Below are positions 35,960-46,962 of a DNA stretch of 64,000 nucleotides, piece by piece. Both the position numbers and the translations under genes were made by a program. The notes beneath the pieces were generated by a model that saw nothing but the letters and a program-made list of their open reading frames with translations, was not told the origin of the DNA and made no database searches. Numbering within the stretch: position 1 is the stretch's first letter; every line of letters starts with the position of its first letter. Source of the DNA: Siderastrea radians (Eukaryota > Cnidaria > Anthozoa > Scleractinia > Rhizangiidae); assembly GCA_964017195.1 (NCBI GenBank), contig OZ024895.1, positions 45,937,673 through 46,001,672 of the forward strand, written 5' to 3'.

Positions 35960-38227
35960 TAAATTGTAATCAATAACCTATTGTTCCCAGATTATTCAGC
36001 AATCGTTACCAGTCCCTACTGTTAGTGCTCTCTTTGGATGGACTGCCAGTTTCGTTGCAATCCGTTTTGTCTGCTATGTGTTATACACGTACATTGAAAC
36101 ACGCTTGTCACAAATTTTGTGGACTACTCTTAGTACCACTCCTCACCTACCCGAAAGTATCGTTTATTTTAGGACGTTTCCTTCTAGTAATTCCCAGAGT
36201 AACGCTCCCCCTACTGTAAACGCCCCCGATATTAACAGACCCCGACGAAAGTAATGGTCCAACCTGTAATACTGTATAGACTTTTTCAAAGCAAAAACAG
36301 CACTGTATTCCCGCATGTTACTACAGTCGATGATCTTGTGTTGACCAAGATTAGGACGGAACTTTTTCGTTGAACACGATACCGCCTTAGTTCGTAGCTT
36401 ACTTACGAGAATCGATGAAAGTCTCTTGAGGATAAAGCGTCAAAAAAATGTTGAGGTCGTATTTACCTTGTTTAGTAAGTTTATTGTTTTGAATTACTCA
36501 GACATTTCAGCTGCCTGTTGGTAACGGGTACCAAGAAACTAATCAAGAAATGGGCACCAAGAAATGGGCATCATTTGTCAAAAATAATAAAAGTCGCTGT
36601 TTTGGGCTTTAGGCATAGACAAATGGAAGAAGACGAATGTTGGTAACAGTTGCGTTTACTTGAGACCCCGCCTAACCAGGACTTGAGTGCACTTGTGGTG
36701 ACTTACTTTAGCTTTGGTCAACTTAAAACTCACCCGCAAGTTTGCGCTTTTTTTTTTCATCGTTTGGTCAGCCAGCGCAAGTCTAATTTCTCCTCAGTAT
36801 TGTTTCCTTTGGTTTGACCACCAAGATTGCATTGAACTGGCCGGTTTTGCAAAATCGTTAACTTGCATCGAATGTTTTCTGTGCAAGCTGGAACTCGCAA
36901 ACTTGCGATGATCTGCAACTCAGTTTGGCTTAGGATTTCAACACTGGCTCTTCATTGGGACAATATTTGCCAATACAAGCGACTATGGACTGACGATGAC
37001 GATGGTGATGATGATGGTGACGACGACGACGACGACGACGACGATGATGGGGTACAAGCGGCTATGGACTGATGATCACGACGACGACGACGACGGCGAC
37101 GACAATGATGATGCTTCTGTCACAATGCTCATGACACCTCGCATGCAAGTTTGTGATATTTTCTCCGTATAGATACGGACTGATTAGTTACACTGTAGAA
37201 CGCCACGTAACATTTGTTTAGCATTATTTTATAAAAGAAATAGAAAATGGTTGCTATGTGCTTGCATAGCCCAATGCAAACACTCGAGGGAGTTTGAAAG
37301 AATTTGAAACTACTTTTGTAACTCGGGTTCGCGTAAATTTTGGAAATTGTCCCATTTTTCTCTGGAGTCTACAACAGGATCGTTACGGACCTTCAGATTG
37401 CACTACAAGCAAGAGGTTGAGTACTAGTAAGACTTGTCAATTCCTTGTTTGCAGCCTTTGGAGCATCACCTGTCGCACCAATATCATCCCTATCGCCTTC
37501 TTCTCTACTAGTCAGCAACAGAAAAGAGTGAGGGGTCTGGAGACGTAGCCGCATGGTTTGAAATTGCAAAGTCGCACTCATACTCGACTTCATACAGTCT
37601 TGCTGAGTCTGATCTGAAGGTCAATAAATTATGTAAGGACTCTTTCTTTGTTAAGAGAGAATGAGATTGGACGTTAACTTGCGAAATGCTCGTCCATCGC
37701 TTTTTACCCTTCCAATACTCCGTAAGCCCTAAACAGTCCGATGATACCCATTTATAAACTTTGATGGATTAAAAGAAAATAAGGTGCAGAGTGTCTTGCC
37801 AAAGGGGAGATATAAGAGTCAATGCCAGGGTTAGACTTCGCGATGCGAGGCGCTAACCATGTATAGGATTACCGCGCATGCAATGATGCGCGTAGGTACA
37901 ATTGGCCCTCAGTAGTTTACCCAGGTTTCCTTGCGTTTGTGGTAAGTCCAGCGCTCGCACCTTATTATCAGTAGGAAGAGGCTGTCCGTATAACTGCAGT
38001 GTTGCTTTGGTTGGGTTTATTGTTTCCCAAACGTCTTTTATTCTGTTTATTCCGTACTACACTACTGTACAGATCCTACACAACCACAGCATTTTGATAC
38101 AAGAAATATCTAGTCTTACGCAAAATGTATAAAAGTATAACATTCTTGTACGATAAGAATAAACGTGAAAATCTATTCGCCTTTCATAAAACCACACTTT
38201 TTTCTCGATTATTTAACTTGAGAACGG
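35960..38227. other. Intergenic spacer between genes B and C
   Basis: No gene is recognised. A trinucleotide microsatellite is listed separately. Other ORFs are short and without motifs. Confidence 0.5.
36998..37110. repeat. (GAC/GAT)n microsatellite, two blocks
   Basis: Trinucleotide runs gatggtgatgatgatggtg and gacgacgacgacgacgac are followed by a second block after about 20 bases. The phrase caagcg.ctatggactga occurs before each block, so this is a tandem duplication of a microsatellite plus flank. Confidence 0.85.
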
Positions 38228-39465
38228 GATGTTACTAAAACGAGGAATGGGGAATGGGGAATGGGGAATGAGAAATAGTGGTCAGCGGTAATTCCTAAAA
38301 AGTAAGTTTGAGTCTGCGCAGTACGGCAAAGAGAGAGGACTGCACGTGGTAAGCGAAAGATGGAAGGTAAGAATGTTTATCTGTCGGTTTTTCCTGAGTT
38401 TTTGGAATTATTGAGTTTCTGTTTATTAAAAACTATTGATTTGCAGGTAATGAGAGTGACAATAATGTTAAGGATCACGAGGGTATCGTTATCGACGGGT
38501 TGGTGTAAAAAGATTCGTATCACTTTGAGTAACAGTCGCTTCGAGTGTAACTTAAATGTTCTCTGTATTTTGATGTTTTAGCGACGAACCAGTGACAGAG
38601 GATTATTCTATGTTTGCAACTGGCGAAAATGAACGCTGCTTAACTGTTAGCACTTGCCATCGAATTTTGAATTGACTTGAATGGCGTTCATATTTGAGTT
38701 ACAATCTCGATTCATTTATGGTTTACAAAAAGAACTGAGTGAAGTGACTGCAATATTAAGCTGTTCTTCAATTAAAAAGAAAATACCCCAGAGAAGAAGC
38801 ATGGAGAATAGCTCAATATTCTAGTCACTTCACTCAGTTCTTTCTACAAACCACCAATAAATGAATCTAGATTGTAACGACTCTGTATTAAACTCAAATA
38901 TGAACGCCATTAAATTAAAATCAATTCAAAATTCGATGGCAAGTGCTGAAAATAATTCAGCGCGGTCAGTTTAAATTTTCAAGGCGTATTCTGCGTTTTC
39001 ATACCTTAAACAACGATTCATTCTCGCCATTTGCAAATATAGAATCATTTTCTGACGCTGCCTCGTCGCTAAAACGTCAAAATACACAGAACATTTACTC
39101 AGTTTTGATAATAACACTCGAAGCGACTGTACTCAAAGTGATACGAATCTTTTATTTACACCAACCTGTCGATAAACGATATAAACCCCGTGATCAATAA
39201 CATTATCGTCGCTCACATTACCTGCAGATCAACAGTTTTGGTTAATTTTGATAAACAGAAACTCAATAATTCCAAAAACTCTGGAAAAACTGACAGATAA
39301 ATATTCTTACCTTCCATCTTTTGCTTACCACATCCAGTCCTCGTCTCTTTGCCGTACGGCGCAAACTCCAACTTATTTTTTTAGACATTACCGCTGACCA
39401 CTATTCCCCATTCCCCATTCCCCATTCCCCATTCCCCATTCCCCATTCCCCGTTTTAGTAACATC
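38228..39465. mobile_element. 1.2-kb foldback element with (GGGGAAT)n ends
   Basis: The left end GATGTTACTAAAACG and the right end CGTTTTAGTAACATC are inverted. Each is followed inward by a GGGGAAT/ATTCCCC minisatellite (three to four copies at the left, six to seven at the right). The inverted match then continues through nearly the whole element (for example gtggtcagcggtaat at the left against attaccgctgaccac at the right, and gaactgagtgaagtgact against agtcacttcactcagttc) down to a short centre near 38.79 kb. The right arm is longer by insertions. No transposase ORF is seen. It lies just 3' of gene C. Confidence 0.85.
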
Positions 39466-39735
39466 TCTGCTCACAGTCTAATGTTGATGTTATCTTCTTG
39501 TAAACTATTTTTTTGTATCTCCCGGTTAACCAGCTTTATAGTTAATCAGTGTCTACACTGTAATAACATTTTGTTGATAAACAGTTACAAACGGTTATCT
39601 CTAACTCCCGGCTTATCTCGTAAACCCCAACAGAGTTTTGTTTACAAGGCCAAGTGATCTAGAAGCTTGTACAGCCAATCTTGTCTATTTTGAGACGTTT
39701 GAAGAATTTTCAAACATCATTTTGATAATGACTTG

Positions 39736-42700
39736 TTATAAACTGTTACCTTGTATTCCAGGAAAACCTAACAAAAATGCGCCGAAAAAACTCCCCTCTC
39801 TGTCCATGTAGTAACGTTTTGTATACAGGGTGTTGACTGAGAGAGTGTCGTTTTTGCGGAGTAAGAAAACCCCGCCATGATATTTGGTGTTGTACTTCCG
39901 GTATTCATTAACAATGCTTCCCATACTTTCCAGCACCCTTTTATTGTTGATGTAGGTTAAGTGACCCATATGCGCGGTGGTGCCGTCAAAGTAGTACATT
40001 TGGCTGTATATGAAGTAGTACCCAGTCCTCTTGACCACGATGGAACCATCCGGGTGGTTGTAGGAGATCGCGCCTTCTTTGTGCTTCAACACCCAGTTGC
40101 TCACGCGATGCGACTTACCTGTAAAAGAAATCATTTGAGGATCGATAAAAATTTTAACCTTCAGCTTGTTAAATTGTAGTTAAAAGGCTCCAAATAGAGA
40201 CGTAAAACTGACGTGATATGTAAAAGTGTTGATTCTTGTCATTTCAACTATTGCCTAGTTACAAGGGCGGATGAAGGGCTAGCTAGCTATCAAATATAGC
40301 GAAAATCATCTTGAGATCCTATGAATGGCCAAAGTGCCAAACATGAAGAATGATAACGCCCACTATGCCTGAAATCGGAAAAGTTTCAATATAATCTGGA
40401 TACAAATCTGGTTTCAAAATGAACTGGATTCTCTTCAAATCCTAAGAAGGAAACGATGCATGAGAGTACTTTCTCTAAGATAAACATGATTGTCGGTAGT
40501 AGTAATTATTCTCATACTAAGTATACGTTGTCCATCACCAACCAGGTGAATGCTTTCATGGTTCTGAAAGATCAAAACGTGAAACACGTTAATCGTTGTT
40601 ATCAAGGGAACTCCAAGAGAATATTATCATTAATATGAATGTTGATCAGAGACTGTAGTACTTACCATGTATCCCGGCAAGCCACGCAGTCCTGTTGAAG
40701 AAACGTTTAAATTAACTCTAGAAAAACGTTAAAGAGAGCCTCAGTCTTATAACTTATATAAACAAAATACTGAAACATGAATCTCAACGCCAATACACAC
40801 AGATAGATTCTCTCAACTAATTTTTGGTATATATTTGCCTATACTTAATCTCTGCTGAAAGGTATTGATTGAGATATACTTTCCGCAGTTTGAGCTTATC
40901 GGCCATCTGGCTATCTGCGCATTTTTTGTGCATTTTCTGCGTTTTCTTTCTGAGCATTTTTGTGGTTTCATGATTATCATGATCAACTTATGCAAATCAT
41001 TTTTGCCCGACGGACTGCCGCATATGAATTGAAGAAACTAACGAAATTTGTAAAATTGAGTAGACAAATTGAAACTGATAAACAACAACAACACTTTATT
41101 TACGTGGAAACATACGCTTAGCTATATGGTTTAGTTTAAAGAAAAGCTGCACCAGCTACTTTACAGGTATGCCACGATAAAAATAAAGGACTTGTTTAAT
41201 GTGACCTGGCAATCCCATGAGACCTTGCGGTCCTCGATCTCCCTTGATACCCGGCGGCCCTTGTGAACCGTTTAAACCAGGAATACCCGAAGTACATGAA
41301 TAATTCTACACTGTAGCAATTTCTTTATGCGTACTTGACTCATCAGGACTGGCGCTAATGCCCGGTTTTCTGTAGCATCAACCGATTTGCATTGCTACTC
41401 CCCTCCCCCCCCCCCATGGGTGAGATACGATTCGATCGCATTCTAACAAAATGCATTTTGATAGAATTCTCTAGTAGTTAACTGGTACCCATCTGTACAC
41501 CTGGATAGAGCGAGACGTAGACTTGCTCCAAGTCGCTCGTATTATGTTGGACGAAAGCAATAATTACCGTGCAGAAATAAGGGATGATACGAACGTTCGT
41601 GTATAGCGCGCGATAATTTTCTCTCAGCGCGCAGAATATTGCGTGTGTCGCGCGCGATGCAAATCAGCCGCCATTTTGATTCTCGCGTGTGGACGAGCCG
41701 CCATTATGATTCACGCTCGTGAACCGCGCGCGCGCAACAAGCGACTTGAAGCAAGTCTAATGTCCCATTCACACCAACAAAACATGTATAATTAAACCAG
41801 GTTTAACAAAATGAAATTCAGCAATAGAAAGCTGGATGACTAGTTAAAACAAAGAAGTCAAGTGAGCTTTTAATTCTTTTTCATTTTCACTAAATTCGCA
41901 GTAGAAAAAAATCAGCAAACACCTTTTATAAAGAAAACAATTTTAAACCTTGTTTAATTATACTGCCTTTAAACGTGTTTAAGTTTTGGTGTGAATGGGG
42001 CATAAGAGAGGGAGTGTGGAGTATGATCACCTGGAGGACCACGTGGGCCGGCTTTCCCCCTCCTTCCTTTGACGCCTTTTGGCCCGGGAGGTCCTGGAGG
42101 CCCTGGAAGTCCTGCAGTTCAAAGGAAAATAATGAGATCCGGAGGAGGGCCTCCGATATATTCCTCTCTTGTATATAAGCTATACGCGTGCCGCCCCAAA
42201 GAGCAATTACAGATATGTTTGTTGTTTGTTTGCTAGAGTTTCTTGTATTGTTTTTATTTTTTCAGCGGTGTTGCTCTGAAACAAAGCATTTTGAAGTCCC
42301 CCCAATTTTTTTTTCGGGCTTAATTCGCAGTTGCTTAAATTGCGATTACAGATGCGATGGTCACATCTTCATTTCAGGGTATTTTTTCTTGCCAATTTGG
42401 TCTCCTGACACTGAGATTGCGCTGGCATCGCGCGCCAAAAAAACGCCTCTGGCGTCACATTTCCTGAATATCCTCATTGTCTTTTTTGGCTTAAAATACT
42501 GCTACGTTACTTCCTACCAGACTGTAAAAAAGTGTGGATTTTAAGGGAGAGGGCTTAAGTAAGGTATGAAATGTAAAACATTTCCATCCAAAGTAAAGCA
42601 GGATTACTAGCTCCGGGCAGCTTAAAGAGTCCTTAATTGAACGCGTTTCGGTAAAAGTTACGTTCAACCCTTGTTCATGATTGGTTTACGTTAGGACATG

Positions 42701-43529
42701 AAAAATATGGAGTCTGCCTCCGCTAGGGTGGAATTAGAAGTCCATTTATCTGATTTTTTGCGTTCCGCGCCGAATTTTGTCGTCGAAAGGATCAATTACG
42801 AGTGTTCGGTTTCGATCTTTGATTTGCCTGCGTAATTTCCTTACGAATATTTTCAAAATTTTGACGAGCGATTCTTTGCGCTGTCAGCAAAATGCATGAA
42901 TCGTAGTAGTAAAGGGTTGTGGGAAAAAAGTCGTCAGCTTGAGTTAGCCACTGGACAGGAAGGAACACCGCTGTCTCCTGCCCGTTCCAAGTGCGTTTTC
43001 AAGCCTTCCTTCTGTGGTTGCAATATTCATCCAATATTCATTCAATATCCATTCAATATCATTCAATATTGATATAAATAGTTTCCTCTACAATAAAACA
43101 AATTATTGCAAGTCATTTTACCAAAACATTGGATTACTAACCAACACATTTACAAGAACCTTGAGCGCCTCTCCGAATGCGAGCTGTCTCTGACCTCTGA
43201 AAAATTCATAAAAATCTGATCAACAAGTTTGAAAACTTTGCCATGGGGACCCTCTATGGGGGCACTTAAAGTATGGGCAAAAAGAAACGTTACAACGTGT
43301 CCTTGAGGCATTCAAAGTAAAACAAGTGTCTTACCCGGACCTGATTTCGAGCTTCTTCTCCGCTCTGCAATGCCTCGATGACCTTTTGATGCTGGCGGAT
43401 TTGTGTTTTTAGCCAGGAGATTTCTCTGTATGTGTAGGCGGCGAACACAATGCCCGAGCAGGCTAACATCAAACAACACAGCAAAACTGGAAGAAGCTGG
43501 GCTCTCCTTTGGTTTTGTTTCTTCTCCAT
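39736..43529 (-). CDS. EDA-like collagenous TNF ligand gene C
   Basis: Seven exons were read on the minus strand: 43529-43335, 43196-43160, 42111-42031, 41286-41206, 40691-40666, 40563-40518 and 40118-39736. The total of 849 nt is in frame and gives 282 residues. The start chosen is MEKKQNQRR, which puts the membrane span at about residues 12-31. A longer in-frame start at 43640 is possible. Exon 2 has the furin-type site RIRR. Two 81-nt collagen exons encode [15 protein letters not shown]... and IPGLNGSQGPPGIKG..., then LRGLPGYM. The linker is [15 protein letters not shown]. The TNF head has [26 protein letters not shown] and FFGAFLL. Oddities: the exon at 41286 is preceded by GG instead of AG, and the domain end runs into GFPGIQGNSL rather than stopping as in its paralogues. 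The donor after 43160 (GTTCTT) is weak. Predicted cleavable, collagen-stalked trimeric ligand. Confidence 0.82.
41518..41759. repeat. MITE, 242 bp, CpG-rich interior
   Basis: The ends tagacttgctccaagtcgct and agcgacttgaagcaagtcta are inverted with one mismatch over 20 bases. The interior is full of CGCGCG runs, unlike the AT-rich surroundings. It lies in an intron of gene C. Confidence 0.85.
41758..42004. repeat. MITE, about 246 bp, abutting the previous one
   Basis: The left end taatgtcccattcacacc and the right end ggtgtgaatggggcata are inverted. The match continues inward (tataattaaaccaggttta against ttaaaccttgtttaattata). It ends about 26 bases from the gene C collagen exon at 42031-42111. 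Confidence 0.8.
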
Positions 43530-45904
43530 GGATGCTGCACAAGGATGACAACACCGTAATGGGTTCAAGAACAGACAAAGACGCCGAGACAGAAAAGCAT
43601 GAAGACGCTTGAAGCTTACGGGGAAATTCCCGGAAAACAAGGGTCAAGCGGTATGGCGCTGAGCCTATTTCCTGTATTCATAGTGACAGCGTCACGCAAC
43701 ATTCTGGCAAGTTACCAGACTTCTCCCCAACTAGACGAAAATATCACATTGAAACAGGAAAACAGGTCACGTTATTTTATTTGCTCCTTGTTTTTGTAGC
43801 CATTGCACAAAGAAGTTCTTTTGTTAGGTAGTTTTGCAGTAGGTCCTCAGTTCCGCGTACATGATGAGCACGTGAAATAATCATAGCGTGACGAGAGAAC
43901 GATAAAACGGTTTACGTGACTATTTATAGTAGGTGATTTCTGGGCTCGAGTACTTTCGTTTTCTCAAAGGCACCGCTTGATCACGAGTTTGACCTTTGTT
44001 ATGATAAATCTGTTTTCGATAAACAAGTCACCGGACAATAAGATAACATGTCATATTTTCTCAGGTAAGGGACTATCCTTCTGGGCTTCTGTTAGCAGTG
44101 TTTTACTCACACGAATATCCGAACGAAACGTTCGCCAGCGCATCTGAAGGTTGTCAGCGAGGTGAACTTCTGGATAAAAGTAGTTGGGGTACCCATCGTA
44201 TCTTTTGAAACCGGGAAAAATGACCCGAAACGTAAGTTCTTGTCTTTACTGGTACCTCTTCGAAGGGGTGAACCACGCCCACAAGACGAGCTGCTGCAGG
44301 AATTGTTTTCATGCTCCTGTTTTCATGAATTCCTACGAGTATCGCTATCATCCCTCCCACCCCCTCCCCCCCCAAGAAAGACTGACCGGCTGCTACACAG
44401 AAACTCGACTTTTTGCGCAGAGTCATCCACCGCGCGGTTTCGTGTCTAAGAGGTGTTTCTCGTAGTCTACGTTCCTCCTCGTCCACTTGAATTAGTAATG
44501 GCTGCAAACGAAATACACAAGTTATTGTGTCACATATATGGAATGCTGCCTTGTCAGATGTGTCAAAAGCTGTAACGTGGTAATTTTTGTTCATACCCGT
44601 CTGCGTACTATAAATACCAATTTAAGAAACATGTATTCCTGCTAAAATTTTCGAAAACAGACTTTCCAGTAACACTCTGATGCCAATAAGGAAATCGTGA
44701 TATGTACCCCACTATAAAATGAGTGTAGTGTTCGTCTAAATTTTGAAAAAAAAAAAAATTTCAAGGGAACCAGAGTCTCGTTTCTTAGGCGTGGCTTTAC
44801 TGCTACTTATCTTTCCTGTCAGTTTATTCAGTTGTTACTCTAAAAGGTAACAGATAGTTCTAACGGTACGACGAGGACCCGAGGGTGGGATCTCACGCGT
44901 CCTCGTGATGAAAATACGACAGTTGTTTAAAAAAAGCAACTGCTTTATTATGTTTACAACAACGAAAGAATGATACTTAACTAACAAGTAGCAGCAATAA
45001 AAAGTATATTCTCGTACAAGCGAATATATAACAAAGCCGTTAAAACTTGGTGAAAGCAAAAAAATAGTTAACATCCAGTATCAGCTATATCAATTATCGA
45101 CATACAGAAACATCCCGAAAAAATTGCTTTCTTCTTTTACAATCTCTCACCTACAAAAACGAACCATGGAGGACCATGGTTAGCCCATTCATAGTAAAAA
45201 TGTACATCTAAGACGAATCAGTCAATACTGATATTTATATAATCAGAAATCATAATCTTTGGATTCCAAAGGGTACTACATAAGCGATATTTACAGGCGA
45301 CGAAATCCTTACAACCTTTGTTTGCTGAAGCTCTTATTTATACTACAGTGCTTGCAATGCTTTGCAAATACCTCTCCAACCCAACAAGGAATTGGATTTG
45401 CATTGCTACTGCGCGTGAACAACAGGCACGGATTTCGTTTTTCTTGGCCAGTGGTTTCATGTATGTGAACAAGCGCATCATTTGCCACCAAAGTGCAAAT
45501 GAAAGGAATACAAATATTGTTCTCTTACAATATCGATAGATTTTTAAGCAGATTTCAAATTGAACGCATGCACACTCTTTCCATGACGTGTTCGAAGCAC
45601 TGCTACGCTAGATGAAAGTAATTTGTCATCGCAATTAGCATTGAAACTATCTCTTTCCATCTTAGCCCCTACTGGACCTTGCAACACTGTTGACAACATG
45701 TTCAATATTTCTTGGATGGCAATGTTGAACGCGCCGCTAAGCGCTGAGTGTCATCTATAAATGTTGCGTCCATTAAAATTTTCTAACAAAATGTTTGGTT
45801 GAAAACAAAACATTCATCCAACAAAACTTGTTGATCTAAGGTGATCTTACATATTGGTCCAACATAAAAAAATGTTTTCCAATCATGTTGCAGGACTGAA
45901 AAGG
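43530..45904. other. Spacer between gene C start and orphan TNF exon D
   Basis: No gene could be assigned. A 146-codon minus ORF (44594-44154) has an acceptor-like TTTGCAG before PLLIQVDEEERRLRETP but no recognisable domain. It could be a 5' non-coding or alternative exon of gene C, or chance. About 45.64-45.9 kb looks like dispersed repeat (caacatgttcaat, ttggtccaacat). Confidence 0.4.
43621..43635. promoter_or_regulatory. kappaB-like and STAT-like overlapping sites upstream of gene C
   Basis: GGGAAATTCC (43621-43630) fits the NF-kappaB consensus GGGRNWYYCC. It overlaps TTCCCGGAA (43627-43635), a TTCNNNGAA palindrome. Both lie about 95-105 bases upstream of the preferred start codon. If translation began at the upstream ATG (43640) this stretch would be coding. 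Confidence 0.4.
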
Positions 45905-46266
45905 TTAACGAGTTACAGAATGAAGCAGAAATGCACCGAAATAGCTGTAAGTTGGATCCATCTTATAGTACCTTGAAAACGGAGTTCGTACAGAAATTTG
46001 ATCAGTTGAGTTCAAAAACACTACACCACCATTGTAATTGGTACTATACATTCTTTCTTTGCTCACAACAGCGGATGTACTTTGCATGAATTTGCGTGAG
46101 TTCACGTACAACTGATGTGTCATCTGGTATGCGTTCCCGTCATGGTAAAACATCTGGGAATATACATAGTAAAAACCAGCTACTTGTATTTGAACGGTCC
46201 CATCACTGTACTCTAGTCTGCCTGATCTGTGCTGTACTTGCCAGTTCCTGACCGTACGTCTAGATA
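45905..46266 (-). CDS. Orphan TNF-domain terminal exon D
   Basis: One 362-nt exon (2 nt plus 120 codons including the stop) follows an acceptor TTGTAAACAG. It encodes a complete TNF head: RTVRNWQVQHRSG, GFYYVYSQMFYHDG, YSTNYNGGVVFLN, YSYFGAFLLHSVTR. It has no anchor, collagen or linker exon of its own between it and the gene E terminal exon 0.7 kb upstream. Its entry phase (1) and its length are identical to those of the gene E TNF exon, so it could replace that exon as an alternative last exon of gene E. It may instead be a duplicate left without a promoter. The frame is fully open, arguing against a long-dead copy. Confidence 0.7.
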
Positions 46267-46962
46267 CTGTTTACAAAAAAGAAAACGCTTTCTTTATTGT
46301 CTACAAACTTTCATGGTCCGTGAGGGGAGAGAAGGGCGTGTTAAAAAGAAACTTAGAAACTTCGATGATTGCTGAGGTCTGTTTGCTTTGCAATCGACGT
46401 TGTTGGTATGACAAGTTTCGTGATTCCACGGAAAATCAGATGGAGAGGAACCGGCAAGAGGCACAAATCAGGCAGCATCGAGACCACAGGCCAACTGCAC
46501 AGCGGCGTGGACAGTTCAATAATATAGCCTTAAAAAAGAGCAACGCCCAGAATATTTGATGTTAATTACAGCCTAAGGATTTCTTGTGATCTTACAACCT
46601 TCAGCAACGTTTGGAAATAAGTGCCTGCTAAAAGAGTTAATAAAGTACAAATTATTTTACTTGGGATGGGAAAACTCGATGTCACTCTTACCAAGAAGGG
46701 AAACCTATAAACAACAGAATTGATTCAAGTTCTCTAACCTAAACGTAAAGATCTCATTATTCAGTATCACGCTATTTGTTAATAGGCTACTTTATAGCGG
46801 TGTTTGTTTAGCACTAGGCACAGCGATATGTAGGAACTTGAAAGTTTAAGAGAACTTCCCAGTTTGTAATCCCACAGGGTTTTTAAGTGAAAGTGAGTGG
46901 GACACTTACAACTTCCGTGTAAGGTTAAGGTGTTGAATTTTCGTCTGTGATCTCCTTCGGAT

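Noticed and set aside
43530..43640. Longer N-terminus of gene C starting at 43640
   Set aside because: It is in frame but would add about 37 residues rich in Cys and Arg before the anchor and would run through the kappaB/STAT-like sites. The ATG at 43529 gives a typical short cytoplasmic tail. It is not excluded.
44154..44594. 146-codon minus ORF as the start of a separate gene
   Set aside because: It has an acceptor-like site but no membrane span, collagen or TNF motif, and no partner exon could be assigned.
46320..46559. 79-codon + strand ORF between exons D and E
   Set aside because: Opposite strand to the cluster, no known domain and no splice context. A link to exon D is not supported.
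46690..46710. Micro-exon GTTTCCCTTCTTG between E and D as the entry to exon D
   Set aside because: Its splice sites look good, but its 13-nt length leaves phase 2 while exon D needs phase 1, so it does not join.
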